A DNA stretch of 64,000 nt from Aurantiacibacter gangjinensis (GCF_001886695.1 NZ_CP018097.1:186001-250000), one strand, 5' to 3'; counted from the first letter of the stretch, positions 8,612 through 17,406 are shown. The notes: generated from the letters alone by a model not told the origin. Made by a program: numbers and translations.

Positions 8612-8726
8612 CCCCCTTCTTTTCAAAGGAGGGGGTTGGGGGTGGTTTATGGTGCGACAGCACCACCCCGCTGCGACTAGGCAGCAAGCTGCCAAGTCTC
8701 ACTACCCCTCCTCTGAAGAGGAGGGG
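8612..8726. repeat. Palindromic intergenic repeat island (three hairpins)
   Basis: Between cysK and the ferredoxin gene. Hairpin 1 has 11-base arms with one mismatch (8612-8622 and 8625-8635). A middle segment (about 8640-8672) pairs GGGGTGGT and GGTGC with GCACCACCCC. Hairpin 3 has perfect 10-base arms CCCCTCCTCT (8705-8714) and AGAGGAGGGG (8717-8726) around GA. It looks like a non-autonomous dispersed element and may also end transcription from either side. Confidence 0.7.
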
Positions 8727-8737
8727 TACAGCTCGCG

Positions 8738-9055
8738 CTAATCCTCTTCCGCAATCGTCACTTTCATCCCGTCCAGCTCGGGCGTGAACGGAATCTGGCA
8801 CGACAGGCGCGAGTTCTCGTCGCGGTGATCGCTGGAATCGAGCAGGTCGTCCTCATCCTGGCCAAGCTCGGGTAGCTTGTCCTTGTAGGCCGGATCGACA
8901 TGGACGTGGCACGTCGCGCAAGAGCAGCAGCCGCCGCACAGCGCCAGCAATTCATCGAACCCGTTATCGCGGATGGCTTCCATAACGGTCAGGCCATCGG
9001 CCACATCGACGGTGGATTCATCGCCGGAGCGGGTGACGACGGTAAGCTTGGGCAT
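8738..9055 (-). CDS. [2Fe-2S] ferredoxin of adrenodoxin/putidaredoxin type
   Basis: Small electron carrier of 105 residues. The cluster ligands follow the adrenodoxin pattern C-x5-C-x2-C...C: Cys40, Cys46 and Cys49 in the [12 protein letters not shown] segment and Cys86 in SCQIPF. Two extra cysteines (43, 44) sit in the same loop. Such ferredoxins serve cytochrome P450s, Rieske oxygenases or Fe-S assembly; no partner reductase or oxygenase is nearby, so the role is open. The ATG at 9055 begins MPKLTVV, a normal beta-strand start for the family. Confidence 0.93.
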   Translation of the reverse strand: MPKLTVVTRSGDESTVDVADGLTVMEAIRDNGFDELLALCGGCCSCATCHVHVDPAYKDKLPELGQDEDDLLDSSDHRDENSRLSCQIPFTPELDGMKVTIAEED

Positions 9056-9129
9056 GGTGCTTGCAATTCCTCATCTGAAAGGCGAGGCGGACAGCTAGGC
9101 AATCACGCTGGCGATGGCAAGGTGGACAG

Positions 9130-9747
9130 ATGGGACTGAGCGCGGCGCAGATCGAAGAAGGGCTGAATTACGTCGCCGAGCGCGAGCCTGCCATGGCCCG
9201 CGCGCTAGCAGTTGCAGGCTATCCCGAACCGCGCATCCGCCCCACCGGCTACAAGACGCTGCTTCGCACCATTGTCGGCCAGCAGGTAAGCGTGGCGGCG
9301 GCCTCAAGCATGTGGAACAAGCTCGAGGCTGAATTGGGCGAGGAATTCGGCACGGCAGACCTTCTCGCACGAGATTTCGACACTTTGCGCGCCTGCGGCC
9401 TCTCGCGGCAGAAACAGGGCTATGCGAGGTCCCTGTGCGAATTGGTGCAGGCAGGCGAGGTCGATTTCGACAAGCTCCCCGCAGATGACGAGGAAGCGAT
9501 TGCGGAACTGACCAAAATCAAGGGCATCGGACGCTGGTCGGCGGAAATCTACCTTCTCTTCGCAGAAGGGCGCCCGGATATCTGGCCCGCGGGCGACCTA
9601 GCCGTGATGGCAGGCCTTGGCAAAATCCTCGGACTTGACGAACGCCCCGACGAAAAAGCCACCCGCGCCCTCGCCGAGCCATGGCGCCCCCATCGCGGAG
9701 CGACTGCCATTTTCACATGGCACTGCTACAACAATCCTGCGCTCTAG
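9130..9747 (+). CDS. DNA-3-methyladenine glycosylase II-like (HhH-GPD)
   Basis: Base-excision repair glycosylase predicted to remove alkylated purines. The 205-residue protein is the HhH-GPD core only and lacks the N-terminal domain of Escherichia coli AlkA. The helix-hairpin-helix is LTKIKGIGRWSAEIY (about 127-141), and the catalytic aspartate is Asp156 in WPAGDLAVMAG. No C-terminal Fe-S cysteines are present, which argues against EndoIII/MutY. It is divergent from the ferredoxin gene, with a 74-base gap that must hold both promoters. Confidence 0.9.
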   Translation: MGLSAAQIEEGLNYVAEREPAMARALAVAGYPEPRIRPTGYKTLLRTIVGQQVSVAAASSMWNKLEAELGEEFGTADLLARDFDTLRACGLSRQKQGYARSLCELVQAGEVDFDKLPADDEEAIAELTKIKGIGRWSAEIYLLFAEGRPDIWPAGDLAVMAGLGKILGLDERPDEKATRALAEPWRPHRGATAIFTWHCYNNPAL

Positions 9748-9801
9748 CTTGGCTTTTGGAGACACTCTCCCCACCTCTTCCAAAACACTTTGGGAAACAC
9801 C

Positions 9802-11766
9802 ATGATTGCTACCACCGCCGCCGCCCGCGTTGCCGACATTCCCCTGATCCCGCGTGATCATCTCTACGGCAACCCCGTGCGCGCACAGGGCAAGCTCAGC
9901 CCGGATGGCAGTCACGTCAGCTGGATGGCACCATGGGAAGGCGTGATGAATGTCTTTGTCGCGCCGTTTGACGATCACGATGCCGCGCGGCGCATGACCA
10001 GCGTAACCGATCGCCCCATCCCGTCTTATAGCTGGGCGCCGGACGGGCAGAGCCTGCTCTACATTCGCGACAAGGATGGCGACGAGAACTACCTGCTCTA
10101 CCAGGTCGGTCTGGGAGAGGGCGCGGACGAAAAGTGCCTCACCCCGTTCGATAACACGCGCGTGCAGCTGATCGCCGCGTCGGAGCGAATTCGCGACAAG
10201 GTGCTGGTAGGCATCAACAATCGCGATCCGCGCTTCCACGATGTCCACATGCTCGATCTGACCGATGGCTCGCTGGAATTGGTCTTCGAGAACAACGAAT
10301 GGGTCGGGTTCGAGGCGGATGACGACCTCGTGCTGCGTTGGGCCATGCGGCAGAATGCGGCCGGCGGCACGGACATGCACGAGATCACCGATGGCGAAGT
10401 GGCCGAGTCCCCACGCGAAGTCATCGGCATGGACGATGCACTCACCACGGGCCTTGCGGGCTATACCAATGACGGCAGCACGCTCTACTGGATCGACAGC
10501 CGTGGCCGCGACACCGCCGCGCTCTTCGCTGAAGACACCGCGACAGGCGAGCGCACGCTGATCGCGGAGCACGACAAGGCCGATATCGGCGGCACGGTGC
10601 GCGACAAGAAAACGGGCGAAGTGCGCGCCTGGTCCGCCACCTATCTGCGCACCGAGCACCACATGCTGGACGAGGAGATGCAGACGACCTTCGACTGGCT
10701 GCGAGAGCGGCTGGAAGGCGATTTCGGCATCCAGTCGCGCACCGATGACGACCGTCGCTGGCTGGTGTGGAACGACCCGCTGACAGCGCCGATTTCCAGC
10801 TACCTTTTCGACCGCGATGCGATGGAGCTGACCAAGTTCTACACCGGCAAGCCAGAGCTGGAAGGCGCGCCGCTGCAGCCGATGCATCCGCGCGAGATTG
10901 CCGCTCGTGACGGACTCGTGCTGCCCAGTTACCTCACCCTTCCCCCGGCGGTCGATCCCGATGGCGACGGCGTTCCGCAAGCGCCCGTGCCGATGGTGCT
11001 GCTGGTGCATGGCGGCCCGTGGGCGCGCGATGGGTACGGCCACAACCGGGCGCACCAATGGCTCGCCAATCGCGGCTATGCGGTGCTCAGCGTCAACTTC
11101 CGCGGCTCGACCGGCTTCGGCAAGAATTTCATCAATGCGGGCAATCGCGAATGGTCGGGCAAGATGCATGACGACCTGCTCGATGCGGTGGACTGGGCCG
11201 TAGCCGAAGGCATTGCCGAAAAGGACAAGGTCGCCATCATGGGCGGCTCCTACGGTGGCTATGCCACGCTGGTCGGCCTCACCTTTACGCCCGATGTGTT
11301 TGCCTGCGGAGTCGATATCGTCGGGCCGAGCAACTTGGAAACGCTGCTGGAGACTATTCCGCCCTATTGGGAGCCGATGATCAAGCAGTTCCATGAGCGC
11401 ATGGGCGATCCTTCCACGGAGGAAGGGCGGCAATTCCTAAAGGACATAAGCCCGCTCTACCGCGCGAAGGAAATCACCAAGCCGCTGCTGATCGGCCAGG
11501 GTGCCAACGATCCGCGCGTGAAGCAGGCGGAAAGCGACCAGATCGTGGAAGCGATGGAGCGCGACGGGGTGCCGGTCACCTACGTCCTGTTCCCCGATGA
11601 AGGCCACGGCTTCGCGCGCCCCGAAAATAACATCGCCTTCAATGCGATTGCGGAGAATTTCCTCGCCGAATGCCTCGGCGGGCGGGCGGAGCCGGTCGGT
11701 GAAACTCTTGAAGCGTCCAATGCGCAAATCCTGAACGGGCGGGAGCATGTGAAGGGGCTCCGATGA
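9802..11766 (+). CDS. S9-family prolyl oligopeptidase-like serine peptidase
   Basis: Alpha/beta-hydrolase peptidase with an N-terminal beta-propeller (about 30-390) and a C-terminal catalytic domain. The triad is complete: Ser483 in GGSYGGYATL, Asp570 in GANDPRV and His602 in DEGHGFA; GGPWARD is the oxyanion-loop motif. At 654 residues it matches acylaminoacyl- or dipeptidyl-type S9 enzymes. No signal peptide is visible, so it is probably cytoplasmic. ATG 9802 has a GGGAAA site six bases upstream; an in-frame TTG at 9790 is less likely. Substrate specificity cannot be read from the sequence. Confidence 0.92.
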   Translation: MIATTAAARVADIPLIPRDHLYGNPVRAQGKLSPDGSHVSWMAPWEGVMNVFVAPFDDHDAARRMTSVTDRPIPSYSWAPDGQSLLYIRDKDGDENYLLYQVGLGEGADEKCLTPFDNTRVQLIAASERIRDKVLVGINNRDPRFHDVHMLDLTDGSLELVFENNEWVGFEADDDLVLRWAMRQNAAGGTDMHEITDGEVAESPREVIGMDDALTTGLAGYTNDGSTLYWIDSRGRDTAALFAEDTATGERTLIAEHDKADIGGTVRDKKTGEVRAWSATYLRTEHHMLDEEMQTTFDWLRERLEGDFGIQSRTDDDRRWLVWNDPLTAPISSYLFDRDAMELTKFYTGKPELEGAPLQPMHPREIAARDGLVLPSYLTLPPAVDPDGDGVPQAPVPMVLLVHGGPWARDGYGHNRAHQWLANRGYAVLSVNFRGSTGFGKNFINAGNREWSGKMHDDLLDAVDWAVAEGIAEKDKVAIMGGSYGGYATLVGLTFTPDVFACGVDIVGPSNLETLLETIPPYWEPMIKQFHERMGDPSTEEGRQFLKDISPLYRAKEITKPLLIGQGANDPRVKQAESDQIVEAMERDGVPVTYVLFPDEGHGFARPENNIAFNAIAENFLAECLGGRAEPVGETLEASNAQILNGREHVKGLR

Positions 11767-11784
11767 ACTCTAATTCTCCGCTCA

Positions 11785-11868
11785 CCCTGAGCCTGTCGAA
11801 GGGTCGTCCTTCACTTTGAGCGCAAGGAGTAAGAGAAAGCGGTCCTTCGACAAGCTCAGGACGAGCGG
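11785..11868. repeat. Inverted pair of the dispersed CTGAGCTTGTCGAAGG palindrome
   Basis: One copy runs CTGAGCCTGTCGAAGG from about 11787, and a second, reversed copy (CCTTCGACAAGCTCAGG) lies at about 11844-11860, so the transcript could fold into a long stem between the S9 peptidase and the first SDR gene. The flanks GGGTCGTCCTT and GGACGAGCGG belong to the same repeat type. A possible terminator for the peptidase gene. Confidence 0.72.
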
Positions 11869-11922
11869 AAAGACGGCAGTCACGCAGTTGACACTAATGT
11901 CAGTAACGCTATTGCCGTTGCT

Positions 11923-12738
11923 ATGAGGGAGAGAAAAAACATCTTCATCACCGGCGGCGGCAGCGGCATTGGCCGCGCCATCGCGCAGCGTTTCGCCCGT
12001 GGCGGCTGGTTCGTCGGGCTGGCCGATATCAATCGCGCAGGGATGGAGGAAACAGCCGCTTCCCTGCCCGATGGGCAAAGCTCGATCCACATGCTCGATG
12101 TGCGCGACCCGAAGCAGTGGGAGGAAGCGTTAGCGGCCTTCTCGCAAGCTGCGGGTGGCCGGATCGACGCGCTCGCCAACAATGCCGGCGTTCCGCTGGG
12201 CGGGGACCTTGCCAAGCTCACCACCGAGGAGATCGACCGCACGCTGGCAATCAATCTCAACGGCGTGATCTACGGCGCGCGGGCGGCCTATCCGCACCTG
12301 AAGGCCGCCGCGCCGGGATCGTGCCTCGTCAATACGTGCAGCGCGGCAGGGCTATACGGCCAGGCCGGCATGACGGTCTATTGCGCCAGCAAATTCGGCG
12401 TGCGCGCCATCACCGAAGCGCTCGATGTAGAATGGGCGGCGGACGATATTCGCGTGACCGATGTGATGCCCAGCTTCATCGACACACCCTTGCTCGCCCA
12501 GTCTAGCCACGCCGCCGACAACCGCCCGATCCGCGACCGCGTGTCCGCCGCCGGGCTGGAATTCACGCCGGTCGAGGATGTGGCAGAAACCTTCTGGAAC
12601 GCCGTCCACGGCAAGAAACTGCACAACCCCATCGGCAAGACGGCGAACAAGATCATGCTCGCCGCGCGCTGGCTGCCCTCCTACATCCGCGGCAAATCGC
12701 GCCAGCTCGCCCGTGACGGTCTGAAACCGATGGGTTGA
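11923..12738 (+). CDS. Short-chain dehydrogenase/reductase, first of a tandem pair
   Basis: Classical NAD(P)-dependent SDR of 271 residues. The cofactor motif TGGGSGIGRA begins near residue 10, NNAG follows near 90, and the catalytic pair is Tyr153 and Lys157 in VYCASKFG. The substrate is unknown. It is closely similar along its whole length to the next gene, including the LPDG segment near 49-52 and the C-terminal FTPVEDVAE and KTANKI blocks, so the two are tandem duplicates. The ATG has weak upstream purines. Dispersed repeat fragments lie on both sides. Confidence 0.87.
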   Translation: MRERKNIFITGGGSGIGRAIAQRFARGGWFVGLADINRAGMEETAASLPDGQSSIHMLDVRDPKQWEEALAAFSQAAGGRIDALANNAGVPLGGDLAKLTTEEIDRTLAINLNGVIYGARAAYPHLKAAAPGSCLVNTCSAAGLYGQAGMTVYCASKFGVRAITEALDVEWAADDIRVTDVMPSFIDTPLLAQSSHAADNRPIRDRVSAAGLEFTPVEDVAETFWNAVHGKKLHNPIGKTANKIMLAARWLPSYIRGKSRQLARDGLKPMG

Positions 12739-12760
12739 TTGAACACCTTTCGCGCTTCGC

Positions 12761-12785
12761 CCTTCGACAAGATCTGGGCGAACGG
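12761..12785. repeat. Degenerate copy of the dispersed palindrome between the two SDR genes
   Basis: CCTTCGACAAG followed by GATCTGGGCGAACGG resembles the intact half-element at 11844-11868 with several substitutions. It lies in the 73-base gap between the SDR paralogues. Confidence 0.5.
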
Positions 12786-12811
12786 CTAACCAGCCGGTGA
12801 GAGGACAATCA

Positions 12812-13639
12812 GTGACCCAAAAATCCATTTTCATCACCGGGGGCGGCAGCGGCATCGGCCGCGCCATGGCGCAGAAGTTTGCGAGCGAGGGGTGGCTGGT
12901 CGGCATATCCGACCGCAACCAGCAGGGCATGGATGAAACTTGCGCCCTGCTACCCGACGGCATGTGCCACACCTACCGTTTCGACGTGACCGATGTGCCC
13001 GCGTGGGAGAACGCGCTCGCCGATTTCGCCGGGCATACAGGCGGCGCGATCAATGTCGTGGCGAATAATGCCGGCCTGCCCTCGGGCGGTCCGCTGACCG
13101 AAATCACCCATGAAGAACTGGACCTGCTACTGGACGTAAACCTGCGCGCCGTCTTCTACGGGGCGAAGGCCGCTTTTCCTTACCTCAAGCAGGCCGCGCC
13201 CGATGCCTGCCTGCTCAACACCGCCAGCGCGGCGGCGATCTACGGCGTCGCCAACCAGAGCGTATATGGCGCGACCAAGGCGGGCGTGCGCAGCATGACC
13301 GAAAGCCTGGAAGCGGAATGGATGATCTACGGGATCAAGGCCCGCTCCATCATGCCTAGCTTCATCGATACGCCGCTATTGCAGAATGCCCCCAATCGCA
13401 GCCGCAACACGCCCATCCGTGACAGCGTGGTGAAAGCCGGATTCGAATTTACGCCGGTGGAGGATGTGGCGCAGGCGGCATGGGATGCCGTCCATGGCGA
13501 GAGCACCCATGTGGTTGTCGGCAAGACGGCGAAGAAGATGAAGCTCATCGCCAAATGGTGGCCCGGCTACCTCAAGCGCCGCGCCCGTGCCCTCGCCCGC
13601 GCGCATGAAAAGAGCGAAGGACGGCCCGCGCATAGCTGA
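12812..13639 (+). CDS. Short-chain dehydrogenase/reductase, second of a tandem pair
   Basis: SDR of 275 residues from GTG 12812, chosen because AGAGG lies a normal distance upstream; GTG 12797 would add five residues. It has the cofactor motif TGGGSGIGRA, NNAG near 85-90 and the catalytic Tyr152 and Lys156 in VYGATKAG. It shares GW-x-VG, LPDG, FTPVEDVAQ and a KTAKKM block with the preceding gene. The differences are concentrated in the middle and in the C-terminal tail, which here is basic (RRARALARAHEKS). Substrate unknown. Confidence 0.87.
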   Translation: MTQKSIFITGGGSGIGRAMAQKFASEGWLVGISDRNQQGMDETCALLPDGMCHTYRFDVTDVPAWENALADFAGHTGGAINVVANNAGLPSGGPLTEITHEELDLLLDVNLRAVFYGAKAAFPYLKQAAPDACLLNTASAAAIYGVANQSVYGATKAGVRSMTESLEAEWMIYGIKARSIMPSFIDTPLLQNAPNRSRNTPIRDSVVKAGFEFTPVEDVAQAAWDAVHGESTHVVVGKTAKKMKLIAKWWPGYLKRRARALARAHEKSEGRPAHS

Positions 13640-13648
13640 CGCTTCGGT

Positions 13649-13936
13649 TTATAGCGCGTCGATCGCTTTCGCCATTTTCATGTCGCGCAGGGACAGGCCG
13701 TCGGCATCATGCGTGGTCAGCGTGATCTCGACGGTGTTGTAGACATTGGACCATTCGGGATGGTGGTCCTGCGCATCGGCCAGCAGGGCCACTCGGCTCA
13801 TAAAGCCCCATGCCTCGCTGAAATCGGTGAATTCGAACTTGCGGTATATCGCATCGCCGTCACGCGCCAGCTCCCAGCTCTCCAGCGCGGAGAGCCATGT
13901 TTCGCGTTCGCTTTCGGACAATTTCTCGACGGCCAT
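13649..13936 (-). CDS. 4a-hydroxytetrahydrobiopterin dehydratase (pterin-4a-carbinolamine dehydratase)
   Basis: Small cytoplasmic enzyme (95 residues) that dehydrates 4a-hydroxytetrahydropterin, recycling the pterin cofactor of aromatic amino acid hydroxylases. The active-site block [10 protein letters not shown] and the following THDADGLS are the family signature. It converges on the second SDR gene with a nine-base gap and diverges from ccmA. No phenylalanine hydroxylase lies in the window, so a role with another pterin pathway is equally possible. Confidence 0.94.
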   Translation of the reverse strand: MAVEKLSESERETWLSALESWELARDGDAIYRKFEFTDFSEAWGFMSRVALLADAQDHHPEWSNVYNTVEITLTTHDADGLSLRDMKMAKAIDAL

Positions 13937-13990
13937 TCGGGCACTCCCATGCTTGCGTGTTGCGCGTTCCTTGCCCTAACGCGTGAGCCG

Positions 13991-14575
13991 ATGGAAGTGC
14001 CCCGCCTTGCCGCCCGCGACCTGGCCTGCCGCCGCGGCGATCGCGTGCTGTTTGCCGACCTCTCGCTGGCGCTGGACAGCGGCGAGACTTGTCATGTGAC
14101 CGGCGCCAACGGCACGGGGAAATCGAGCCTCATCCGCATCCTTGCCGGATTGCTTCGCCCGTTCGAGGGCAAGGTGCGCCGCACCGGCAGCATTGGGCTG
14201 ATCGACGAACGCCTCGCGCTGGACGAACACATGCCGCTGGGCCGTGCGCTCGCCTTCTGGCACGCGCTCGATGGCGGCGCAGATGGGGCGAAAGGCGTCG
14301 AGACCATGCAGCTGGGCGATTTGCTGGATGTGCCGGTGCGCTACCTCTCCACCGGACAGCGCAAACGCGCTTCCCTTGCCCGGCTGGTCGCCTCGCGCAG
14401 CCGCATATGGCTGCTGGACGAGCCGCTGAACGGCCTCGATGCCGATGCGCGCGGCGCGCTCGAGGCGCTGATTGCGCAGCATTGCGGCGATGGCGGCATT
14501 GCCTTGGTCGCCAGCCACCAACCCGTAAGCCTTCCGCAGGCGCAAGTCCTGCATCTGCCGGATTACGCCGCATGA
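13991..14575 (+). CDS. ccmA: Heme exporter ATPase CcmA
   Basis: ABC ATPase of the cytochrome c maturation (System I) heme-handling complex. The product is 194 residues from ATG 13991. Walker A is GANGTGKS at 38-45, the signature is LSTGQRKR starting at 119, and Walker B is WLLDEP at 140-145, followed by the D-loop LNGLDADAR. The short length and the signature beginning LSTGQ are typical of CcmA. The stop overlaps the ccmB start as ATGA. The rest of the ccm set is not next to it. Confidence 0.93.
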   Translation: MEVPRLAARDLACRRGDRVLFADLSLALDSGETCHVTGANGTGKSSLIRILAGLLRPFEGKVRRTGSIGLIDERLALDEHMPLGRALAFWHALDGGADGAKGVETMQLGDLLDVPVRYLSTGQRKRASLARLVASRSRIWLLDEPLNGLDADARGALEALIAQHCGDGGIALVASHQPVSLPQAQVLHLPDYAA

Positions 14576-15234
14576 AGGGTCTCGGCCCTCTCCTGCTACG
14601 CGATCTCGCATTGCTCCTTCCGGGCGCGCGCAGGGGTAACACGCTGTTGCCGCTGCTGTTCTTCCTCGCCGTCGCCATGCTCTACCCCTTCGCCGTGGGG
14701 CCGGAGCCAGAGCTGCTGGCGGCGACGGGCGGCGGGGTCATCTGGGTGGCGGCGCTGCTGGCTGCCATCCTGCCGCTCGACAGGCTGCTCGCTCCCGACC
14801 TCGAAAGCGGTTTCTTCGACCAATGGGCATTGCGCGGTATCGCAGAGGAGATGATCGTCGCCATCCGGCTAGCTGCGCACTGGCTGAGCTTCGGCCCGTT
14901 TCTGATGCTGGCCGCAGTCCCGGCCAGCGCACTGCTCGGGATAGACGGCGAGACCTTGAGAACGGTCCTGTGGGGATTGCTGGCGGGTACGCCCGGCCTC
15001 GCCGCCATTGGCATCATCATCGCCAGCCTCACCGTGGCCCTTCGCGGAGGCGGTGCGGCTTTGGCAGGCCTGCTTGTTATCCCGCTGGCCGTGCCGCTGT
15101 TGATCTTCGGCGCAGGCTCGCTCTCGACCGGAGGCGAAACCGGCCTCGCGCTGACCGGGGCGATAAGCCTGCTGCTGGTGGCGATCGCACCCTTCGCTGG
15201 TGGTGCTGCAATCAGGGCTGCCCGGGAGGGATGA
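14572..15234 (+). CDS. ccmB: Heme exporter permease CcmB
   Basis: Integral membrane partner of CcmA in cytochrome c maturation, 220 residues. About six hydrophobic helices are visible, beginning at 22-42 and 50-70, with a cytosolic loop around LDRLLAPDLESGFFDQW, a segment typical of CcmB. The four-base overlap with ccmA supports coupled synthesis. Downstream, a small cytochrome c gene converges on it three bases away. Confidence 0.93.
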   Translation: MKGLGPLLLRDLALLLPGARRGNTLLPLLFFLAVAMLYPFAVGPEPELLAATGGGVIWVAALLAAILPLDRLLAPDLESGFFDQWALRGIAEEMIVAIRLAAHWLSFGPFLMLAAVPASALLGIDGETLRTVLWGLLAGTPGLAAIGIIIASLTVALRGGGAALAGLLVIPLAVPLLIFGAGSLSTGGETGLALTGAISLLLVAIAPFAGGAAIRAAREG

Positions 15235-15237
15235 GCC

Positions 15238-15606
15238 TTACCGCGGCGGCTGGTAGTCCGCGCGGCGAAGGGTCAGCATGTAGTCGGTGAGCGTTTCCGC
15301 TTCGTCCTCTTCCAGATAAAAATCCATCTGCTCGGGATAATTGTGCGCCTCGATAAGCCATGCGCGCAGCGTTTCGCGCGTCAGGCCGGGCGTATTGGCG
15401 ATGACGTAGAACTCCGGCGCATCGGGGTTCGGCGACAAGCCGTAGGGCTTGACCGAATGGCAACCGGCGCACGCCGCCTGCGCCAAGGCATGCGCTTCGC
15501 TGGAAGCAGCGGGCGCCGCGACGGTTTGGATCGGCTGCACGGGCGTGGCAGCGCAGGCAGCAACGATGAGCGGCAGACAGCAAGCAAGCAGTGGGTGGCG
15601 GGGCAT
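15238..15606 (-). CDS. Small c-type cytochrome lipoprotein
   Basis: Predicted periplasmic electron carrier of 122 residues. ATG 15606 opens a lipoprotein signal with lipobox IVAAC near residue 17. One heme c motif CAGCH is present (about residue 46), and a distal methionine is available in EQMDFYLEEDE or DYMLTLRR. An upstream in-frame start would add a non-conserved extension. It converges with ccmB, which serves heme attachment to such proteins; a functional link is only suggested by position. Confidence 0.85.
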   Translation of the reverse strand: MPRHPLLACCLPLIVAACAATPVQPIQTVAAPAASSEAHALAQAACAGCHSVKPYGLSPNPDAPEFYVIANTPGLTRETLRAWLIEAHNYPEQMDFYLEEDEAETLTDYMLTLRRADYQPPR

Positions 15607-15665
15607 TGGGGCATCTCCTCTGCCGCCGGTATGCCAGCGGCAGCCCCCAATGACTTTGCGCCAGA

Positions 15666-16490
15666 TCAATAAGGCGGCTGGTCCAGACCCTTCGGACTTG
15701 CCGTGAAAATCTCCGCGCCATCCTCGGTAATGCCGATGGAGTGTTCGAACTGCGCCGAGAGGGACTTGTCGCGCGTTACCGCCGTCCAGCCGTCATTGAG
15801 CAGTTTTACATGCGGGCGGCCGAGATTGATCATCGGCTCGATGGTCATGAACATGCCCGCTTTCAGCTCCGGCCCAGTGCCCGCGCGTGCCGCATGAACG
15901 ACCTCGGGCGCATCGTGGAACAGGCGGCCAAGGCCGTGGCCGCAGAACTCGCGCACCACGCCATAGCGGTTGCGCTCCGCATATTTCTGGATCGCCGCGC
16001 CGATATCGCCCAGCCGCGCACCGGGGCGCGCCTCGGCAATGCCGATCATCAGGCATTGATAGGTGACTTCGACCAGCTTCTTGGCCTTCAGCGGCGGCTC
16101 GCCTGCAAAATACATGCGGCTGGTGTCCCCGTGCCAGCCATCCAGCAGCGGGGTGACGTCGATATTGACGATATCGCCATCCTTCAGCCGCTTGTCCGCC
16201 GGGATGCCGTGGCACACGACGTGGTTGATGCTGGTGCAGCAGGAATGCGTATAGCCGCGATAGCCGAGTGTCGCGGGCACCGCGCCGCCATCCAGCATCA
16301 TTTCGCGTACGCGCGTATCCAGCTCTGCCGTGGTGACGCCGGGCTGCACCAGCGTGGTCATCTCGTCGAGAATTTCGGCAGCGAGGCGTCCGGCTTTGCG
16401 CATGCCTTCGAAGCCTTCGGGCCCGTGCAGCTTGATGGTGCCGTCGCGATAGACGGACTTGTCGTCGGTAACGTGCTGGTATTGCGTCAT
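15666..16490 (-). CDS. map: Type I methionine aminopeptidase
   Basis: Removes the initiator methionine from nascent proteins. The protein has 274 residues. The dimetal ligands are recognisable: Asp111 and Asp122 in NIDVTPLLDGWHGDTS, the histidine in EFCGHGLG, and glutamates in MTIEPMI and FEHSIG. HVVCHGIP is the usual substrate-side histidine segment. ATG 16490 is preferred over GTG 16499. The gene is slightly longer than the Escherichia coli enzyme at its N-terminus, as in other alphaproteobacteria. Confidence 0.95.
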   Translation of the reverse strand: MTQYQHVTDDKSVYRDGTIKLHGPEGFEGMRKAGRLAAEILDEMTTLVQPGVTTAELDTRVREMMLDGGAVPATLGYRGYTHSCCTSINHVVCHGIPADKRLKDGDIVNIDVTPLLDGWHGDTSRMYFAGEPPLKAKKLVEVTYQCLMIGIAEARPGARLGDIGAAIQKYAERNRYGVVREFCGHGLGRLFHDAPEVVHAARAGTGPELKAGMFMTIEPMINLGRPHVKLLNDGWTAVTRDKSLSAQFEHSIGITEDGAEIFTASPKGLDQPPY

Positions 16491-16527
16491 GCGGCCCACA
16501 TAGGCGCTTTGCCGCGCAAATGCGAGG

Positions 16528-17358
16528 TCAGTTGCGCACCGCGAAAGCGCCGCGGAGTTCCTCGCGCACCACCTCGAGCAATTCGGGCGTCACCGGGAAG
16601 GTGAACTCGTAGCTGCCTTCCGCATATGGCCCCGCGACATAGGGCGCGATCTGTATGCCGATGCGATTGAACAATGCGCCATCGGTGGAGCCTAGCAGGA
16701 CGTTCGTCTCATCGGGTGCGACGCACTGTTCGAACTCGTCTGCGGAGCCTTCCTCCACCGGCGCGCCGCGACGCCGCTCACGCTCGGCATTCAGCGCCTC
16801 GCAAAGCTGCTCACCCAAAGCCGCATCCAGCGCCTCGCGCGAGGTGAAAAATGCAATCGGGTTCAGCGCAACGCCGCGCTCTTTGTCCCACACGATGGTG
16901 TCGAAGCCGTAATTGGGGTGCGCCCCGCCTTGGTAGCTGGAAAGGTCCGCCGAAAGGCTCAGCCAGTCGGGCAGGTCTGCCACCACTTCCCAACTGGTGG
17001 AACTGGAATAGGTGTTGAACGGAAAGCCGTTGTCGCGCGCCTCGCGTCGTTCTCGCGTCGCCTCGGCCGCCAGCGCCTCCCGCTCTGCCGCCAACCGCGT
17101 GTCTAGCCAACTGGCAAGACCATCCACTTCGCCCGCGGCCTGCGGGTAGGAATATTCGAAAATAAACAGGTCAGTGCGTTCGGAAACCTGACGCGCGCCG
17201 CCCGTGGGCGTGGCCGTGCTGTCACCATCCGGCGTATCCGTGGCGACCGGCGGCGACGGCGGAACGTCCTCTGGCGTCTGCACTTCGCCTTCGCAGCCTG
17301 CCATCAATAATGCCGCGAGGAGGGCTGGAACCGTAAGACAGGTGAATCGTCGCTTCAT
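16528..17358 (-). CDS. Lipoprotein with DUF4163/DUF3298 domains
   Basis: Exported lipoprotein of 276 residues: the signal ends in the lipobox LLMAGC (Cys22), followed by a Pro/Thr-rich linker (about 25-55). The mature part matches the DUF4163-DUF3298 architecture, with SSSTSWEVVADLPDWLS leading to the diagnostic SSYQGGAHPNYG block and a C-terminal ITPYVAGPYAEGSYEF-like segment (IAPYVAGPYAEG in this protein). Related domains occur in RsiV and in lysozyme-sensing or inhibiting envelope proteins; the role here is unknown. ATG 17358 was chosen because the open frame further upstream is antisense to the aminopeptidase gene. Confidence 0.82.
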   Translation of the reverse strand: MKRRFTCLTVPALLAALLMAGCEGEVQTPEDVPPSPPVATDTPDGDSTATPTGGARQVSERTDLFIFEYSYPQAAGEVDGLASWLDTRLAAEREALAAEATRERREARDNGFPFNTYSSSTSWEVVADLPDWLSLSADLSSYQGGAHPNYGFDTIVWDKERGVALNPIAFFTSREALDAALGEQLCEALNAERERRRGAPVEEGSADEFEQCVAPDETNVLLGSTDGALFNRIGIQIAPYVAGPYAEGSYEFTFPVTPELLEVVREELRGAFAVRN

Positions 17359-17406
17359 CACGCGCCACCCTTTCCAAATGGCGCTGAAAACGGCAAGCGG
17401 AATTCC

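Noticed and set aside
9598-11433. 611-codon open frame on the minus strand opposite the S9 peptidase
   Set aside because: The plus-strand peptidase has an intact catalytic triad; the antisense frame has no recognisable domain.
11923-13639. Gene fusion or frameshift splitting one SDR
   Set aside because: Both copies contain a full cofactor site and a catalytic Tyr-Lys pair, so they are duplicates, not fragments.
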